This document shows positions 10,262 to 18,181 of a stretch of 64,000 bases of DNA, one piece after another (positions within the stretch are counted from its first letter, which is position 1; each line of letters begins with the position of its first letter). The stretch covers positions 186,001-250,000 of the forward strand of contig CAWKCD010000001.1 of the NCBI GenBank assembly GCA_963848035.1. Direction: 5' to 3'. Source of the stretch: JAVVHH01 sp963848035 (GTDB lineage Bacteria > Pseudomonadota > Alphaproteobacteria > Acetobacterales > Acetobacteraceae). The notes below the pieces were generated by a model. The model had not been told where the DNA came from, did not search any database, and was given only the letters and a program-made list of their open reading frames with translations. The position numbers and the translations under genes are program-made.

Positions 10262-10725
10262 GCATTGCCGAGAACGACAAGGCCCCGGACTTCACGATGC
10301 CCGCCTCGGGCGGCCGGAGCGTCAGCCTGGCGTCGATGAAGGGCAAGCCGTTCGTGCTCTACTTCTACCCCAAGGCCGACACGCCGGGCTGCACCAAGGA
10401 GGCGCAGGCGTTCGAGGAGGCGCTGCCGGAGCTCTCGGCCGCGGGCATCGACATCATCGGCGTCTCCAAAGACCCGATGAAGGCGCTCGACAAATTCGCC
10501 GAGAAATACGCCCTCACCTTCCCGCTGGCCTCGGACCCGGAGGGCAAGGTGGTCGAGGCCTACGGCGCCTGGGTCGAGAAATCCATGTATGGGAAGACCT
10601 ACATGGGCATCGACCGCAGCACGATCCTGGTCGACAAATCCGGCAAGGTCGCGCGCATCTGGCGCAAGGTGAAGGTGCCGGGCCACGCCGCCGAGGTGAT
10701 GAAGGCAGCCAAGGCTCTGGGCTGA
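10258..10725 (+). CDS. bcp: Peroxiredoxin, Bcp/PrxQ type
   Basis: A 155-residue thiol peroxidase that reduces hydrogen peroxide and organic peroxides in the cytoplasm. The peroxidatic Cys is in TPGCTKEAQ (Cys45), preceded by the family motif YFYPKADTPG. In E. coli Bcp a second Cys lies five residues later; here that position is Gln50, so this is a one-Cys form needing an external thiol. The start is a TTG at 10258 that overlaps the glnE stop; GGGAG lies just upstream, and the resulting SIAENDKAPDF start matches the family. It is probably co-transcribed with glnE. Confidence 0.9.
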   Translation: MSIAENDKAPDFTMPASGGRSVSLASMKGKPFVLYFYPKADTPGCTKEAQAFEEALPELSAAGIDIIGVSKDPMKALDKFAEKYALTFPLASDPEGKVVEAYGAWVEKSMYGKTYMGIDRSTILVDKSGKVARIWRKVKVPGHAAEVMKAAKALG

Positions 10726-11274
10726 TCAGGGCTTCGGCGCCGCCCCCTGCTTCGCGTCGGCGGCGCGGGCGCGCCGCCAGGCCAGGAACTCGGCGAACAG
10801 CGAATTGCGCTGCTTCTCGGTGAGGGCGGCGATGTCCGGGCCCGCCTGATCGAGGAACTGCCCGAACCGGAGCCGCATCCACCGCTCGAACGCCGCATCG
10901 TCCATCGGCGGTTTGGCGGCGGCGGGCGCGGGCGCCGGGCTCGCCGCTGACCCGGCCGCGTCCGGCACGGACGGCGCCGCCCCCTCGACCGGCGCCGCAG
11001 GGGTCGACTCGGGCTCCGCGGGAGCTTCCGCCGCCGCCGGTGCCGGCGCTTCCGGGCTCGGCGGCGCCGCCTCGGGCACGCGCGACGGCGGCACCGCGAG
11101 CGCTGGCGGCGGCTCCGCCGCGCGCCTATGCGCCGTGACCACCGGCGTGGCCGGGATCTCCGTCCGCAACCCCAGAGCCAGCGTGATGCCGAGTACCACG
11201 AGCGCCGCCGCCAGCAGCCCGAGCACGGTCCGCCGGCGCCGCCGCGCGGCCGATTGGGGCGAATCGAGCATCAT
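10726..11274 (-). CDS. Unknown inner-membrane-anchored Pro/Ala-rich protein
   Basis: A 182-residue protein with an Arg-rich cytoplasmic start, one membrane helix at about residues 17-36 (VLGLLAAALVVLGITLALG), a long Pro/Ala/Glu-rich linker, and a short helical C-terminal domain. The tail has the pattern LTEKQRNSLFAEFLAW, much like LSAADKEALFRAFEAY in the upstream lipoprotein, so the two may share a domain. It overlaps the upstream lipoprotein gene by 4 bases (ATGA) and its stop lies directly against that of bcp (convergent). I do not recognise the family. Confidence 0.6.
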   Translation of the reverse strand: MMLDSPQSAARRRRRTVLGLLAAALVVLGITLALGLRTEIPATPVVTAHRRAAEPPPALAVPPSRVPEAAPPSPEAPAPAAAEAPAEPESTPAAPVEGAAPSVPDAAGSAASPAPAPAAAKPPMDDAAFERWMRLRFGQFLDQAGPDIAALTEKQRNSLFAEFLAWRRARAADAKQGAAPKP

Positions 11275-11507
11275 TTCGGCGGCGCCGTCCGCTGGAGATA
11301 GGCCTCGAAGGCGCGGAACAGCGCCTCTTTGTCGGCCGCGCTGAGCGGCGCCGCCTCATCCTCCGCCGGCGCCGCCTTCGGGGCGGAAGGCTTGATGACG
11401 TGCGGCGCGAGCGGCCGCTCCCGCCGCACGATCGGCGCCCGCTCCGGCGCCGTGGCGCATCCGGCCAGCGCCAGGACAGCGGCAACGGCCCACCACACCC
11501 GTCTCAC
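11271..11507 (-). CDS. Small lipoprotein of unknown function
   Basis: A 78-residue protein when started at the GTG at 11507. That start gives a short basic N-region, a hydrophobic stretch and a lipobox LAGC with Cys17, consistent with lipidation by Lgt and cleavage by LspA. An in-frame upstream ATG at 11585 would put the lipobox too far inside. After a Pro/Ala-rich stretch the C-terminus has LSAADKEALFRAFEAY, echoed in the next gene, with which it overlaps by 4 bases. The two probably form a small envelope unit. The function is unknown. Confidence 0.6.
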   Translation of the reverse strand: MRRVWWAVAAVLALAGCATAPERAPIVRRERPLAPHVIKPSAPKAAPAEDEAAPLSAADKEALFRAFEAYLQRTAPPK

Positions 11508-11738
11508 CGCGCACAAATTTGGATCATTCACGCGAAATGAGTAATTCCATCTCCGCAATCGTGACCGCCCGGCGATTTTTTGCAAGGCCCGGCCCGGGCG
11601 CGCGGCGCTGACGGCACCCGAACCAGCGATTGCCGGCGCGTTCCGCTTCGATGGTGGGCAACCTTGCTCGCTGGCCGCGTCGAACGGGAGCCGGCGCGGG
11701 ACGCGGTGACGGCGGCGCCGTGATCCCCAGAGAGGGCT

Positions 11739-12200
11739 CTAGGACTTCTTGTCCTTCTTCTGCGGCAGCTTGAGCAGCGCTTTTTGGAAGTCCTTGACCC
11801 GGACCTTGCTCTGCCGGGCCCATTTGGACTTGGCCGCCTCCTGCGCCGCGCCTTCGTAGTCGCCCTCCATGATCAGCTTCCAGGTCGCCCTGAACTTCTT
11901 GTACCAGGCCGGGCCGAGCTGGAAGTTGACCGACGCCAGGTAGATCTTGAATTGCGGGTCCTTGATCCCGGCCTTGTTGGCCTGGAAATTCGCCGCCGCG
12001 ACCGCCTCCGCCGTGTCCGCCTTGAAGAACGCGTCGACCCGCGCCTGGTCGACCTCGTCGTTCAGCTTCAGCTTGTCCGACGGCATCACCTTGTGGCCGA
12101 TCCCCACCGTCAGCACGCCGACCGAGTCCTTGTAGACCTTCATCGCCGGCTTGTTGTTCTTGCACTCGCGCAGCAGCAGCAGGTTCTTCAGGCTCGGCAT
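11739..12200 (-). CDS. T4-lysozyme-like (GH24) muramidase-like protein
   Basis: A 153-residue protein that lines up with T4-type lysozymes along its whole length. Glu12 (LLRECK) matches the catalytic Glu, and YKDSVGVLTVGIGHKV at about 23-38 supplies Asp25 and Thr31 with the same six-residue spacing as T4 lysozyme Asp20 and Thr26. Later blocks VNFQLG and AAKSKWARQS match its VFQMG and LAKSRWYNQ. There is no signal peptide or membrane helix, so export would need a holin-like or dedicated system. It is the last gene of the aat-led operon, 15 bases after the secreted beta-sandwich gene. It could be a prophage relic or an effector-type wall hydrolase. Confidence 0.65.
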   Translation of the reverse strand: MPSLKNLLLLRECKNNKPAMKVYKDSVGVLTVGIGHKVMPSDKLKLNDEVDQARVDAFFKADTAEAVAAANFQANKAGIKDPQFKIYLASVNFQLGPAWYKKFRATWKLIMEGDYEGAAQEAAKSKWARQSKVRVKDFQKALLKLPQKKDKKS

Positions 12201-12215
12201 CGCGCCTCGGCCCGC

Positions 12216-12596
12216 CTAGCGGACCGAGACCATCAGCGTGTAGGGACCGGGCGGCGCGCGCAGGGTCTGGAACACGGTGAAGCGGTAGGTCTTGGCGGCG
12301 GTCTTGAACTCGAACGCATCGCGGTCGTCGGCCAGATCGTCGATCGAGAAGGCCATGTTGCCGTTCGTCCTGGTGAATTTCAGCGACGCCGTCTGCCCGT
12401 TGCCGGTGGCCAGCGTGTAGCACGGGAACGGCTCGTCCGAGCCCACCACGCCGCTCACCTGCGCCGAGGACGCGCCGCGGGCGAAATGGATCGCGGTGCA
12501 GCGCGCCCCAGCCGGCGACGGGGCCTGCGCGCCAGCCGGCGACAGGGCCGGCAACAGGGCCGCCAAAAGTAGCAAGGCGGCGGCGACGGTCCTCAC
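12216..12596 (-). CDS. Secreted beta-sandwich protein, PPC / lysozyme-inhibitor-like
   Basis: A 126-residue protein starting at GTG 12596, which overlaps the stop of the upstream membrane-protein gene (GTGA). It has a clear signal peptide ending AGAQA. The mature domain carries a CTAIHFARGASSAQVSG block and GQTASLKFTR, a pattern seen in PPC-like domains and in inhibitors of g-type lysozyme. It has two Cys, in RCTA and PCYT, which could form a disulfide. Sitting directly before a lysozyme-like gene, it might protect the periplasm from that enzyme, but this is inference from the neighbourhood and a weak family resemblance. Confidence 0.55.
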   Translation of the reverse strand: MRTVAAALLLLAALLPALSPAGAQAPSPAGARCTAIHFARGASSAQVSGVVGSDEPFPCYTLATGNGQTASLKFTRTNGNMAFSIDDLADDRDAFEFKTAAKTYRFTVFQTLRAPPGPYTLMVSVR

Positions 12597-13855
12597 ATCA
12601 GTCCCGAAACGCCATAGGCCAGGGCCATGCAGACCGGCAGCAGCGAGAGCGCGGCGAGCTTGGTGCGCGGCCAGGTCTGCCAGGCCAGGATAGTCCAGAC
12701 CGTCGCGATCGAGGCGGCAAACGCGATCCCGGCGCTGCGCATCCCGCTGGTCGAGAGCATGATCTGGAACGCGACGCAGGCCAGGCCGAGCGCATCGACG
12801 GCATGACGCCAACCGCTCTCGGCGCATTGCCAGCGCACGAAGCCGAGGACCCCCAGCAGCACCGCCCAGGCGAGGTCCTGATACAGGAACGTCATGTCGC
12901 CCGGGTCCAAGTAGCGGTCGATCCCGAAGATGAACACGACCAGCTCGTTCAGCCCGGCGCCGATCGCGAAGACGGCGATCCAGAACAGCGGCGAGCGACC
13001 GGCCGCCCCCTGCGACCAGCGGCGGATCTGCAGCGCCGCGAGCACCACCAGGCCGATCGCCACCACCTGCGCCGAGGGACCCAGCCCGAAATCGACGTTC
13101 AGCTCGGCCTGCAGCATCTTGTTGGGATCGACATGGGTGCCGAACCGATACCAGCACCACTCCGCCACCTCGGTCAGGACCGCCGCCGCGAGCGTCACGC
13201 CCACGACGGCGAGCGTGCCGCGATCTTTCCCCTTGGGCAGCAGCCGCCAGATCATCAGCCAGAAGAACACGCCCGCGAACAGCAGCGGCACCGAGATGTC
13301 CGCCTTGGTCTGCAGCACGAAGTGGATCAGCCCGAGCAGGGCCAGGCCGTAAACGATGCGGTGCAGCCGCTTCCAGTCGCGGCCGAGACGCTGGATCCAG
13401 CCGTCCGTCGAGGTCACGCCGAGCGCGGTCAAGCCGAGCAGCGTCACGAAGCCGATCGTCAGATAGAAGCGCACCGCGATCTCGCGAACCACGGTCAGCA
13501 TCCGCCAGTTCTGGTCGGCGCAGTAGAGCATTAGGTGGATCGCCGCATAGGCGAGCGCGGCGTTGCCGATCATGCGGCGGATGACGGCGATGTTGGGCAT
13601 CCCCAGGAACGCCTTGGCCGGGGTCACGATCAGCGAGGCGATCAGCAGCGAGATCGCCCAATAGCCGGTGCTGTGGATGGCCGCGTTGAGCGCGCGGGCG
13701 CCCAGCATGTTGTTGGCGTAGCGGTAGGCGAGCCAGCAGCCCGGCAGCAGCAGCAGTGAGAACGTCACCGCGCGCAGCGGATGCAGCCGGCCCTTCTTAT
13801 CGGTCCAGGGCGCCCAGGCCATCGGCTTGGCGACGGTCAGCACGCGCGTGTTCAT
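12593..13855 (-). CDS. MsrQ/YedZ-like heme-binding membrane protein with extra C-terminal membrane domain
   Basis: A 420-residue polytopic protein. The first ~220 residues match MsrQ, the heme b membrane subunit that feeds electrons to a periplasmic methionine sulfoxide reductase: histidines occur in IHSTG, AAIHLMLY, RLHRIVY and LIHFV, with the conserved RFYLTIG and TSTDGWIQRLGRDW segments between. The remaining ~200 residues add five or six membrane helices that E. coli MsrQ lacks. No msrP is adjacent; instead two secreted proteins precede it and one follows, all overlapping by 4 bases. The redox partner is therefore unknown. The start ATG overlaps the upstream TGA. Confidence 0.7.
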   Translation of the reverse strand: MNTRVLTVAKPMAWAPWTDKKGRLHPLRAVTFSLLLLPGCWLAYRYANNMLGARALNAAIHSTGYWAISLLIASLIVTPAKAFLGMPNIAVIRRMIGNAALAYAAIHLMLYCADQNWRMLTVVREIAVRFYLTIGFVTLLGLTALGVTSTDGWIQRLGRDWKRLHRIVYGLALLGLIHFVLQTKADISVPLLFAGVFFWLMIWRLLPKGKDRGTLAVVGVTLAAAVLTEVAEWCWYRFGTHVDPNKMLQAELNVDFGLGPSAQVVAIGLVVLAALQIRRWSQGAAGRSPLFWIAVFAIGAGLNELVVFIFGIDRYLDPGDMTFLYQDLAWAVLLGVLGFVRWQCAESGWRHAVDALGLACVAFQIMLSTSGMRSAGIAFAASIATVWTILAWQTWPRTKLAALSLLPVCMALAYGVSGLM

Positions 13856-14433
13856 GGCGCCGCACCGCGCCCGGTGCCGTGCTTGAACCCGGCGGGAATG
13901 GAGAACACCGCCGGGTCGAGCGTGCCGTAGCCGACGCTGAGCGCCTGCACCAGCACGGTGGCGCCCGCCCGGGCGCGGAGCATGACGCCATCGGCGGTCA
14001 TGCAGACGGTCACGTCGTGGCCGGCCTTGTCCGGCGTGCGCCATTCCGTGCAGGGCACGCCGGCGACGGTGTCGGCGCCGAGCCGCTGCAACGCCTGGCC
14101 GGGCGGGACCCCGGCCATGGTGTGCGCGGGGTCGTAGGGCAGCTCGAGCACGCTGCGGTCTCCCTCGCTCACCATGTCCATATGCTTCGCCCCCCGGTCC
14201 ACGATCAGATAGAGGCCCGGTGAGGGCGTATCGATCCTGACCTTTTCGACGGAATGGGCGAAACGGTAACGCTGCTCGACGTCGCGGCCGCCAGCATGGG
14301 CGCGGTAGAGCACGTCGACGTCGCGGGTCGGGGCAGTTGGCGGGCGATCTGACGCCGCATCCTGCGACCGAGCAGAGGGCGCCCAGGCAGCGGGGGCGAT
14401 GACAGCCATGGCCAGGACCGCCCCCCGTATCAT
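13852..14433 (-). CDS. Secreted protein, paralogue of the upstream gene (DUF4412-like)
   Basis: A 193-residue protein with a signal peptide (MIRGAVLAMAVIAPAAWAPS) and a beta-rich body. It shares with the upstream neighbour the landmarks TRDVDVLYR, PCTEW, VCMTADGVMLRA and a late IPAGF. The two Cys in CTEW and VCMT are at matching places in both proteins and probably pair in the periplasm. The overall pattern is DUF4412/LolA-like but I cannot assign a ligand. It overlaps its neighbours on both sides by 4 bases (ATGA), so its amount is probably tied to theirs. The two paralogues look like an old tandem duplication. Confidence 0.6.
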   Translation of the reverse strand: MIRGAVLAMAVIAPAAWAPSARSQDAASDRPPTAPTRDVDVLYRAHAGGRDVEQRYRFAHSVEKVRIDTPSPGLYLIVDRGAKHMDMVSEGDRSVLELPYDPAHTMAGVPPGQALQRLGADTVAGVPCTEWRTPDKAGHDVTVCMTADGVMLRARAGATVLVQALSVGYGTLDPAVFSIPAGFKHGTGRGAAP

Positions 14434-15014
14434 TGCAGCCCGCTCAAACCCGGCGGCAGCGCGAGGGAGAAATAGCCCGAGGGCACTTCGAACATCGACG
14501 GCGGCGATGGCGCGTAGGCGACGGACACCGCGGTGAAGCTGCCGTCGCGGCCATTGACCTGGCCGACCGCCCGCAGAGCGACGCCGTCCTCGGTCAGGCA
14601 GACCGTGCCGCCGCCGCGACGCGACTCCACCGCCCATTCGGTGCAGGACAGCCCTGCGACGACCGCCGCGCCCCGCCGCGAAAGCCGGGCGTCCTTCAAT
14701 CGAACCGGGTCGAGATCCTTGGGGCGCACAGGCAGCGACATGGCGCTGTGCAGCCCGGAATCAACGACCTTCACGCTCGCCTTCTCCAGATCGACCAGCA
14801 GCGCCTGCGTGCGGCCCTGCGGCTCCAGCCGGATCCGCTGCCGCGCCGCGTTCCAGAACAGGCGGACCGTGTCGGGGATGCCGCCGGGGATCGCCTCGTG
14901 GGCGCTGCCGGCGACGCGGTAGACGATGGCGACGTCGCGGGTCGGCAAGGTCTGCTGCGCGAGCGCCGGCGGGGCGGCGGCAAGCAGCACGGCAATGAGG
15001 CCAACCCGGATCAC
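14430..15014 (-). CDS. Secreted protein, first of a paralogous pair (DUF4412-like)
   Basis: A 194-residue protein starting at GTG 15014, which overlaps the aat stop (GTGA). The signal peptide is short (VIRVGLIAVLLAAAPPALAQ). The mature part has TRDVAIVYR, SCTEW, VCLTEDGVALRA and a final VPSGYFSL, matching the next gene block by block. The likely disulfide Cys pair is conserved. Function unknown; the link to an MsrQ-like membrane protein two genes on suggests a periplasmic or outer-membrane role, perhaps redox-linked, but that is inference. Confidence 0.6.
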   Translation of the reverse strand: MIRVGLIAVLLAAAPPALAQQTLPTRDVAIVYRVAGSAHEAIPGGIPDTVRLFWNAARQRIRLEPQGRTQALLVDLEKASVKVVDSGLHSAMSLPVRPKDLDPVRLKDARLSRRGAAVVAGLSCTEWAVESRRGGGTVCLTEDGVALRAVGQVNGRDGSFTAVSVAYAPSPPSMFEVPSGYFSLALPPGLSGLQ

Positions 15015-15697
15015 TCGGCCTCGGCGTGCACGTCGAGCAGAGGCCGGTGCAGCGCGCGGATCTCGGTCTCGAGCGCGGCGGGTTCCGGATCGGCACACCA
15101 ACGGGACTGGACCTGCACCGCGGTCGCCAGCATCGCCTTATAGGTGTCGCGCGGGACTTCGATGGCGCCGAACTGGGCCAGATGGCTGGTGACGAACTGC
15201 GTGTCGAGCAGGACGTAGCCGCCGAGGCGCATGCGGGCGACGAGATGGACCAGCGCCACCTTCGAGGCGTCGCGGACGGTGCTGAACATGCTCTCGCCGA
15301 AGAACACGCCGCCCAGCGAGACGCCGTAGAGCCCGCCGACCAGCAGCCCGTCCTGCCAGCATTCGACCGAATGGGCATAACCCTGACGGTGCAGGTCCTG
15401 GAACAGGCGCTCGATGTCGCCGTTGATCCAGGTGTCCTCGCGGCCCGGCGCCGACGCCGCGCAGCCCGCGATCACGCCCGCGAAGGCGCGGTTGGACGTC
15501 ACTTCGAACTCGTCCGACAAGACGGTACGTCGCAACCGTTTGGAAAGGTGGAAGCTTTCCAGCGGCAGGATACCGCGCTGCTCCGGGTCCAGCCAATACA
15601 GGCGCAGGCCCCGCCTGGTCTCGGCCATCGGGAACAGGCCGACACGGTAGGCTCGTAGCATGAGCTCCGGCGTGACCTCGATGGTTCGGCGCGACAT
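15011..15697 (-). CDS. aat: Leucyl/phenylalanyl-tRNA-protein transferase
   Basis: A 228-residue enzyme that adds Leu or Phe from charged tRNA to proteins with N-terminal Arg or Lys, marking them for ClpAP via ClpS. Hallmarks seen: TWINGDI, YAHSVECW, GGLYGVSLGGVFFGESMFS and a following ASKVAL. I prefer the ATG at 15697 (MSRRTIEVTPE); an in-frame ATG three codons earlier and another at 15733 are possible. It heads a chain of overlapping genes running left and lies 84 bases after accC on the same strand. accBC-aat order is common in alphaproteobacteria. Confidence 0.92.
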   Translation of the reverse strand: MSRRTIEVTPELMLRAYRVGLFPMAETRRGLRLYWLDPEQRGILPLESFHLSKRLRRTVLSDEFEVTSNRAFAGVIAGCAASAPGREDTWINGDIERLFQDLHRQGYAHSVECWQDGLLVGGLYGVSLGGVFFGESMFSTVRDASKVALVHLVARMRLGGYVLLDTQFVTSHLAQFGAIEVPRDTYKAMLATAVQVQSRWCADPEPAALETEIRALHRPLLDVHAEAE

Positions 15698-15781
15698 GGA
15701 CCTCATGTTGCTGGGGTGAGCGGCCGAAGCCAACTGTATTCGGCGTATCCGAAGGTGACGCTTTCGTTAGAAAACCGCAAA

Positions 15782-17119
15782 TCAGCTCCCGACGAAGCGC
15801 TCCAGCCAGTGGATCGTGTAGTCGCCCGCCTTGAATTCCGGCGCTTCCATGATGCGGCGGTGCAGCGGGATGGTCGTGCGGATGCCCTGGATGGCGAACT
15901 CCATCAGCGCCCGGCGCATGCGCGCGATGGCGTCGGCCCGGGTCGCGGCATGCACGATCAGCTTGGCGACCATGCTGTCATAATAGGGCGGCACCACATA
16001 GCCGGCATACAGCGCGCTATCGACGCGCACCCCCAAGCCCCCCGGCGGTTGATACAGCTCGACCCGGCCCGGCGTCGGCATGAAGGTCACCGGGTCCTCG
16101 GCGGTCACGCGGCACTCGATGGCGTGGCCCTGGAACACGATGTCGGTCTGGCCGTAGCCCAGCTCCTGCCCGGCGGCGATGCGGATCTGCTCACGGACCA
16201 GGTCGATGTTGCAGACCATCTCGGTGACCGGATGCTCGACCTGCAGCCGCGTGTTCATCTCGATGAAGGCGAACTGCCCGTCCTGATACAGGAACTCGAG
16301 CGTGCCCGCATTCCGATACCCGATCTTGCGCAGCCCGGCCGTCACCGTCGCGCCGATCGCGTCGCGGGCGGCGGCGTCGAGCGCGGGCGAGCCGGCCTCC
16401 TCGACCAGCTTCTGGTGCCGACGCTGCAGCGAGCAGTCGCGCTCGCCCAGGTGGACGACGTTCCCGTAATTGTCCGCCAGCACCTGCAGCTCGATGTGCC
16501 GGGGCCGGTCCAGATACTTCTCGATATAGACGGCGTCGTCGCCGAACGCCGTCCGCGCTTCCGTGCGCGCCACGCCCCAGGCTTCCTCGAGCTCGTCGGG
16601 CGCGTGCGCCACCTTCATGCCGCGCCCGCCGCCGCCGGCCGCCGCCTTGATCAGCACGGGATAGCCGATCCGGTCGGCGACCCGGCGCGCCTCCTCCATG
16701 TCGTCGACCGCGCCGTCCGAGCCCGCCACCAGCGGCACGCCGATCGCCGCCATCGCCGCCTTGGCCGCGATCTTGTCGCCCATGGTGCGCATGTGTCCGG
16801 GCGACGGTCCGATGAAGGTGATGCCGTGCGCCTCGACCATCTCGGCGAACTTGGCGTTCTCGGACAGGAAGCCGTAGCCCGGATGGATCGCGTCGGCGCC
16901 GGTGACGGCAGCGGCCGAGAGGATGGCGGGGATATGCAGGTAGGAGTCGCGGGCGGCCGGCGGGCCGATGCAGACGCTCTCGTCGGCCAGGCGGACGTGC
17001 ATGGCGTCCGAATCGGCGGTGGAGTGGACGGCGACGGTGGGGATGCCGAGCTCGCGGCAGGCGCGCTGGATACGCAGCGCGATCTCGCCGCGGTTGGCGA
17101 TCAGGATCTTGCCGAACAT
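15782..17119 (-). CDS. accC: Acetyl-CoA carboxylase, biotin carboxylase subunit
   Basis: A 445-residue protein of standard length. It has the N-terminal KILIANRGEIALRI, the Gly-rich ATP-binding loop AAGGGGRGMK, and the active-site segment EMNTRLQVEHPVTE. AccC carboxylates the biotin on AccB using ATP and bicarbonate, the first step of fatty-acid synthesis. Its ATG overlaps the accB TAA by one base, so the two subunits are coupled. The frame is intact throughout. Confidence 0.96.
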   Translation of the reverse strand: MFGKILIANRGEIALRIQRACRELGIPTVAVHSTADSDAMHVRLADESVCIGPPAARDSYLHIPAILSAAAVTGADAIHPGYGFLSENAKFAEMVEAHGITFIGPSPGHMRTMGDKIAAKAAMAAIGVPLVAGSDGAVDDMEEARRVADRIGYPVLIKAAAGGGGRGMKVAHAPDELEEAWGVARTEARTAFGDDAVYIEKYLDRPRHIELQVLADNYGNVVHLGERDCSLQRRHQKLVEEAGSPALDAAARDAIGATVTAGLRKIGYRNAGTLEFLYQDGQFAFIEMNTRLQVEHPVTEMVCNIDLVREQIRIAAGQELGYGQTDIVFQGHAIECRVTAEDPVTFMPTPGRVELYQPPGGLGVRVDSALYAGYVVPPYYDSMVAKLIVHAATRADAIARMRRALMEFAIQGIRTTIPLHRRIMEAPEFKAGDYTIHWLERFVGS

Positions 17120-17565
17120 TACTCGATGACCAGGAGCGGCTGTCCATATTCGACCGGCTGGCCGTTCGCGACCAGGATCCGGGTGACCGTACCGGCGTGG
17201 GGCGCCTTGATCTGGTTGAACGTCTTCATCGCCTCGATCAGCATCACCGTCTGCCCGGCGGTGACGGCCTGGCCCGTCGTGATGAAGGGCGGGCTGCCGG
17301 GCTCCGGCATCAGATAGGCGACGCCGACCATCGGGCTCGGCACCGCGCCGGCGGGGGCGGCATCCTCGGCGGGCGCTGCGGCAGGCGCCGGGGCGGCCGC
17401 GACCGGCACGGCGACCGCGGCGGCGACGGGCGCCGCCACGGCAGGCGCGCGGACGACGCGGATGCGGCGGTCGGCTTCGACGATCTCGATCTCGGTGAGG
17501 CCGGCGTCGCGCAAGATGTTGGCGAGGCTCCGTATGGCCTCGGGGTCGAACTGGATGGAGCTCAT
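17119..17565 (-). CDS. accB: Acetyl-CoA carboxylase biotin carboxyl carrier protein
   Basis: A 148-residue BCCP. An N-terminal helical part is followed by an Ala/Pro/Val-rich linker at about residues 40-75, then the biotinyl domain. The biotin-accepting Lys is in IEAMKTFN (Lys114), so the common Met after the Lys is Thr here. It is the first gene of a leftward accB-accC pair. The 170 bases to the divergent GYD-like gene at 17736 must hold promoters for both directions, but I cannot identify boxes with confidence. Confidence 0.95.
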   Translation of the reverse strand: MSSIQFDPEAIRSLANILRDAGLTEIEIVEADRRIRVVRAPAVAAPVAAAVAVPVAAAPAPAAAPAEDAAPAGAVPSPMVGVAYLMPEPGSPPFITTGQAVTAGQTVMLIEAMKTFNQIKAPHAGTVTRILVANGQPVEYGQPLLVIE

Positions 17566-17735
17566 GGAAGATCCTCGGGCAGCCCTGATCAGGTCCGGCT
17601 GGGTCGCGCCCTAGCATGGCGGGCGGTCGAGGTCCAACCCCGCGGAACCACGCGCCACGACGCAAGAACGAGTTTGCCGTCCGGCGGAAGCAGGGTAGAA
17701 AAACATCTCGCGCAACTTCAACGGGAGCCGCCACA

Positions 17736-18152
17736 ATGGAATTCTTCCTGCTCGAATTGTCCTATTCGACCAGTGGCTGGCATGACATCGTGCAGGAACG
17801 GGCGAGTTTCGACGACCGCCTGGCCAAGGTGCGCAGCCTGGTCTCCGACCTCAAGGGATCGTTCGCCAACTTCCATTTCCACGACCGCGCGCCCTTCGCC
17901 TCGCAGGAGCCGGTGATCGTGACCGACAAATTCGCGCAGTTCGGCTCCAACGACCTGATGGCGATCTTGGCGATGCCCGACAAGCAGGCGGCGCATGCCT
18001 TCCAGATCTCGGTGCGCTCCTTCCCGCACATCGCCAGCGCCAAGCTGACCGCCTTGATGCCGTGGGAGCATACGATCAACAACTCCGTCCGCCGCGCGCA
18101 CGACGTGCTGGCCACCAAACGCTTCTCGGGCCCGGAAGCGCCGGCGAAATAA
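17736..18152 (+). CDS. GYD-domain-like protein
   Basis: A 138-residue protein starting at ATG 17736, with GGGAG eight bases upstream. The pattern GWHDIV, a basic helix, FGSNDLMAILAMPD, then KQAAHAFQIS and a closing KLTALMPWE follows the GYD family, small dimeric ferredoxin-like proteins of unknown role. There is no signal peptide. It lies 29 bases before the cyclase/ATPase gene on the same strand, so the two may be co-transcribed. The family call is by pattern only. Confidence 0.6.
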   Translation: MEFFLLELSYSTSGWHDIVQERASFDDRLAKVRSLVSDLKGSFANFHFHDRAPFASQEPVIVTDKFAQFGSNDLMAILAMPDKQAAHAFQISVRSFPHIASAKLTALMPWEHTINNSVRRAHDVLATKRFSGPEAPAK

Positions 18153-18181
18153 GCCTGGCGGCGAACTGAGGACCGCCGGGA

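Noticed and set aside
11739..12200. Prophage remnant
   Set aside because: Only the lysozyme-like gene is phage-like; no integrase, holin, portal, tail or attachment-site repeats are nearby, and the gene is embedded in a tight chromosomal operon.
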